Below, piece after piece: positions 61,178-64,000 of a DNA stretch of 64,000 nt. Position numbers and translations under genes: made by a program. The stretch is from Serratia marcescens. GTDB taxonomy: Bacteria > Pseudomonadota > Gammaproteobacteria > Enterobacterales > Enterobacteriaceae. Each line of letters opens with the position of its first letter. Within the stretch, counting starts at the first letter, position 1. The stretch spans positions 2,790,001-2,854,000 of the forward strand of contig NZ_VFMJ01000001.1 in the NCBI RefSeq assembly GCF_006715005.1, read 5' to 3'. The notes under the pieces are model-generated. The model ran no database searches. It saw only the letters and a list, made by a program, of their open reading frames with translations, and was not told the origin of the DNA.

Positions 61178-62188
61178 CTACTTCTTCTTGGCGTATTTCA
61201 ACGAGTCCAGCGCCACGGCGAAGATGATGATGCTGCCCTTGATGATGTACTGCCAGTACGGGTTGATACCGATATAAGTCAGGCCGTAGTTGATGACGGT
61301 AAAGATGATCACCCCGGTCACCACGCCCCACACCGTACCCACCCCGCCGGCGAAGGAGACGCCCCCCACCACGCAGGCGGCGATGGCGTCCAGCTCATAC
61401 ATAAAGCCAAGGTTGTTGGTGGCGCTGCCGATGCGCCCCGCTTCCAGCAAGCCGCCGAAGGCGTAGAACACGCCGGACAGCGCATAGATCATGATCAGGT
61501 TCAGCGGCACGTTGACGCCGGACACCTTGGCCGCTTCCGGGTTGCCGCCGATGGCGAAGATGTTCTTGCCGAAGCGGGTCTTGGTCCACAGGATCCAGAC
61601 GAATATGATGGCGATCAGCGCATAGAAGGTAATGTACGACAGCTTAAAGTCGCCGAAGCGCAAGAAGCCCTGGGCAAAGGTGGAAAACTTCGGATCGAAA
61701 CCCGCGACCGGCGAAGCGCCGACCGAATCGTAATACAGCGAGTTGATGCCGTAGACGATGATCATGGTGCCCAAGGTGGTGATGAAGGGCGTTACGTTGA
61801 GATAGGCGATAATCAGGCCGTTAACCAGACCGATCACCGCGCCGACCGCACACACCAGCAAGATGACCAGGGGAATCGACCAGGTTTCCATGTGCGGGAA
61901 TACCTTGTTGACGTTATCCATCGATTGCAGCAGCGTGGCCGCCACCACTGCCGCCAGCCCCACCTGCCGCCCGGCGGACAGGTCGGTGCCCTGAGTCACG
62001 ATCAGCCCCGCCACGCCCAGCGCGATGATGATGCGCACCGAAGACTGTGTCAGGATGTTGCTCAAGTTCATCAGGCTGAGGAAGGTAGGATCCTGAATGA
62101 TGATGATGGCCAACAGCACCAGCAACACCACGTAAATGCCGCCTTCCTTGAAATAGGTAAATAAGGTTTTTTTATTTAGCGCGTTCAT
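61178..62188 (-). CDS. mglC: Galactose/methyl-galactoside ABC transporter permease MglC
   Basis: MglC is the inner-membrane permease of the high-affinity galactose importer. The 336-residue product has about eight to ten hydrophobic segments and the family blocks SSVRIIIALGVAGLIVTQGTDLSAGRQVGLAAVVAATLLQS (about 50-90) and GGNPEAAKVSGVNVPLNLIMIYALSGVFYAFGGLLEAGRIGSATNNLG. It is the last gene of the minus-strand mglBAC operon, 11 bp behind mglA. Confidence 0.96.
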   Translation of the reverse strand: MNALNKKTLFTYFKEGGIYVVLLVLLAIIIIQDPTFLSLMNLSNILTQSSVRIIIALGVAGLIVTQGTDLSAGRQVGLAAVVAATLLQSMDNVNKVFPHMETWSIPLVILLVCAVGAVIGLVNGLIIAYLNVTPFITTLGTMIIVYGINSLYYDSVGASPVAGFDPKFSTFAQGFLRFGDFKLSYITFYALIAIIFVWILWTKTRFGKNIFAIGGNPEAAKVSGVNVPLNLIMIYALSGVFYAFGGLLEAGRIGSATNNLGFMYELDAIAACVVGGVSFAGGVGTVWGVVTGVIIFTVINYGLTYIGINPYWQYIIKGSIIIFAVALDSLKYAKKK

Positions 62189-62199
62189 AATTCCGATCC

Positions 62200-63708
62200 T
62201 TAAAGGTGCAGGGAGGCGAGACGTAAGATTTCATTTTGCGAGGTCTGTTTGGTATTAACGATGCCCGCAACCTGACCATTGCTCATCACCAAAATACGGT
62301 CGGTGATCCCCAAAAGCTCCGGCATTTCGGACGAGACGATAATGATCCCCTTGCCCTTCTTCGCCAGTTCGGTCATCAGCTGATAAATCTCGAACTTGGC
62401 GCCCACGTCGATGCCGCGCGTCGGTTCATCCAGCATCAGGATCTCCGGCTGCGTCAGCAGCCAGCGGCCGATGATCACCTTCTGCTGATTGCCGCCGGAC
62501 AGCGAGCCGATATGGGTGTGATGCCCCGGCGTTTTCACCCGCATGGCGTCGATCACCCACTGGGTGTCGCTCTTCATCCGCGCGTTATCCAGCAGGCCGA
62601 GCTTGTTTTTATAGTTGCGGATATTGGAGATCAGCGAGTTGAAGCCCACGTCGAGGTAAGCATAAATCCCGGTGGATCGGCGCTCTTCGGTCACCAACGC
62701 AAAACCGTGGTTGATTGCTTCGTTGGCGCTGTGGTTATCGATCGCTTTACCGTGCAGCTTGATAGTGCCCGCCACCTTTTCGCGAATGCCGAACAGCGTC
62801 TCGACGATATCGGTGCGTTTGGCGCCCACCAGCCCGGCGATGCCGAGGATCTCGCCCTGATGCAGATCGAAGGACACATCGCGGATCGAGGGCTGGCGCA
62901 GCGACGTCAGGTTCTTCACCTCAAGGATCACTTCGCCCGGCGTGTTTTGCCTGTCGGGGAAACGCTGGCTCAGCGAGCGGCCGACCATCATGGCGATGAT
63001 CTTGTCCATATCCAGCCCTTCCAGCGGCTGGGTGGCGATCCACTGACCATCGCGCAGCACCGTTATCTCGTCGCACAGCTGGAAGATCTCTTCCATCTTG
63101 TGCGAGATATAGACGATGCCGCAGCCGCGCTCTTTCAGCTTGCGGATGATGGTGAACAGGTGATTGACCTCTTTTTCCGTCAGCGAAGAGGTCGGTTCAT
63201 CCATGATGACGATTTTGGCGTCGTAGGAGAACGCCTTGGCGATTTCGATCATCTGCATCTGCGACACCGACAGGTTGCCCACCTTTTCGCGCGGGTTGAT
63301 GTCGATATCCAGCTCGTCGAAGATCGCCTGGGTGTCTTTGAGCATTTTTTCCTGATCGACGAACAGGCCTTTGGTCGGGTAACGCCCCAGCCACATGTTG
63401 TCCATCACGGTGCGTTGCAGCACCAGGTTCAGCTCCTGATGCACCATGGATACGCCGTGTTCCAGCGCTTCCTTCGAGCTCTTGAAATCGATTTCCCGGC
63501 CCTGAAACACAATGCTGCCGCTGTCTTTTTTGTAAATGCCGAACAGGCATTTCAGCAACGTCGATTTCCCCGCGCCGTTCTCCCCCATCAGGGCGTGAAT
63601 AGAGTGCGGACGGACGCGTAAATTGACATTGTCCAAGGCTTTGACGCCGGGAAACGACTTACAGATATCCGTCATTTCCAGCAAAAATTCGCGTGAGCTA
63701 TCGGCCAT
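62200..63708 (-). CDS. mglA: Galactose/methyl-galactoside ABC transporter ATP-binding protein MglA
   Basis: MglA powers uptake of galactose and methyl-galactosides. The 502-residue product is a duplicated ATPase. The first half has Walker [10 protein letters not shown] (42-50), [14 protein letters not shown] and [12 protein letters not shown]. The second half has a changed P-loop region ([16 protein letters not shown]) and [15 protein letters not shown] with [15 protein letters not shown]. This asymmetry is normal for sugar importers of the MglA/RbsA class. It lies behind mglB across a gap holding a large hairpin. Confidence 0.96.
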   Translation of the reverse strand: MADSSREFLLEMTDICKSFPGVKALDNVNLRVRPHSIHALMGENGAGKSTLLKCLFGIYKKDSGSIVFQGREIDFKSSKEALEHGVSMVHQELNLVLQRTVMDNMWLGRYPTKGLFVDQEKMLKDTQAIFDELDIDINPREKVGNLSVSQMQMIEIAKAFSYDAKIVIMDEPTSSLTEKEVNHLFTIIRKLKERGCGIVYISHKMEEIFQLCDEITVLRDGQWIATQPLEGLDMDKIIAMMVGRSLSQRFPDRQNTPGEVILEVKNLTSLRQPSIRDVSFDLHQGEILGIAGLVGAKRTDIVETLFGIREKVAGTIKLHGKAIDNHSANEAINHGFALVTEERRSTGIYAYLDVGFNSLISNIRNYKNKLGLLDNARMKSDTQWVIDAMRVKTPGHHTHIGSLSGGNQQKVIIGRWLLTQPEILMLDEPTRGIDVGAKFEIYQLMTELAKKGKGIIIVSSEMPELLGITDRILVMSNGQVAGIVNTKQTSQNEILRLASLHL

Positions 63709-63746
63709 AAATACACCTGGCTTAACGATCTTGCAGTCGTAAACAT

Positions 63747-63787
63747 CCCCGCCGGCGGTATTCCTGGTGTTGGCGCCGCCGGCGGGG
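63747..63787 (-). other. Large mglB-mglA intergenic hairpin
   Basis: A perfect 12-bp GC stem (CCCCGCCGGCGG with CCGCCGGCGGGG) with a 17-base loop starts 20 bp behind the mglB stop. No T run follows. Such hairpins in binding-protein operons stabilise the upstream mRNA and lower downstream expression, giving more binding protein than membrane components. Confidence 0.75.
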
Positions 63788-63807
63788 TCTTAGCGGGATC
63801 TCAATTC

Positions 63808-64000
63808 TTATTTAACAAACTGAGACAGGTTGTCTTTATCTACGCCGACGTAAGGAATACGCACGACTTTATTTTCGACTTTATATTGGGTGCCTTCGGT
63901 GGCCGGTTTGCCCGCCGCCAGGTTTTTCGCCAGCTCGAAGGTGGCTTTCGCCTGGTTGTCGGCATCGTTCAGCACCGTGCCCGCCATCGCGCCGGATTTC
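63808..64000 (-). CDS. mglB: Galactose-binding periplasmic protein MglB (C-terminal part only)
   Basis: The last 63 codons are in the window. They end [13 protein letters not shown], just before TAA at 63808-63810, and match the C-terminus of the D-galactose-binding protein. Upstream residues read as a Leu/Ala-rich helix ([17 protein letters not shown]) typical of this fold. The protein delivers galactose and glucose to MglAC and to the Trg chemoreceptor. The N-terminus, signal peptide and operon promoter lie beyond the right edge. Confidence 0.93.
   Translation of the reverse strand, partial: KSGAMAGTVLNDADNQAKATFELAKNLAAGKPATEGTQYKVENKVVRIPYVGVDKDNLSQFVK

Noticed and set aside
62236-63621. 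461-codon open frame on the plus strand
   Set aside because: It is the antisense of mglA, a conserved transporter ATPase with intact motifs.

Overview
The window looks like the chromosome of an enterobacterium of the genus Serratia, most likely S. marcescens or a close relative. The basis is the combination of a slaA-type S-layer gene with a lipBCD type I exporter, and a gene order matching the enterobacterial surface-polysaccharide region (gnd, then a variable glycan locus, galF/galU, wza-wzb-wzc, yegH, asmA, dcd, udk, and further on mrp/metG, yohJK-cdd, sanA, mglCAB). The flanks (about 42.8-64 kb, gnd and lipBCD) look GC-rich. The glycan genes at about 1.4-12 kb and 20-42 kb are visibly AT-richer, as expected for exchangeable antigen loci.

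Region 1 (1-11 kb, all minus): gnd (3' end outside the window) follows an O-antigen cluster of the ABC-transporter type: galE, rmlC, rmlD, a rhamnosyltransferase (wbbL-like), wzm, wzt with a C-terminal glycan-binding domain, and an 1124-residue WbbB-like protein. That protein joins a GT99-type chain terminator, a coiled coil and two further glycosyltransferase modules. A strong terminator (1380-1410) closes the cluster. rmlA and rmlB are absent.

Region 2 (11.3-20 kb): a decayed IS3-family element sits 17 bp behind lipD. Next come lipD, lipC and lipB (outer-membrane, adaptor and ABC parts of a type I exporter) and slaA, its likely S-layer substrate, all on the minus strand.

Region 3 (20.4-42.3 kb): one plus-strand glycosyltransferase, then a long minus-strand Wzx/Wzy-type capsule locus. 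In transcription order it runs galU, galF, wza, wzb, wzc, wbaP, two GT4 glycosyltransferases, wzx, a pyruvyltransferase, manC, manB, a GT4 glycosyltransferase, an acyltransferase, a wzy-like polymerase and a Tat-exported beta-helix protein. A JUMPstart/ops element (42251-42288) marks it as RfaH-controlled, and intrinsic hairpins lie inside it (wzc/wbaP, manB/GT). Predicted building blocks are Gal (WbaP, GalE), Man (ManBC), a pyruvate ketal and probably O-acetyl.

Region 4 (42.8-64 kb) is ordinary core genome: yegH, dcuC, asmA, dcd, udk, a PAP2-like protein, mrp, metG, an orphan periplasmic binding protein, an MFS transporter, yohJ-yohK-cdd, maeA, sanA and the methylgalactoside transporter mglB(partial)-mglA-mglC.

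The main biological point is that three surface-layer export systems lie side by side: ABC-exported O antigen with a capping polymerase, a type I secreted S-layer protein, and a Wzx/Wzy capsule. No tRNA, rRNA, CRISPR array or replication origin was recognised.
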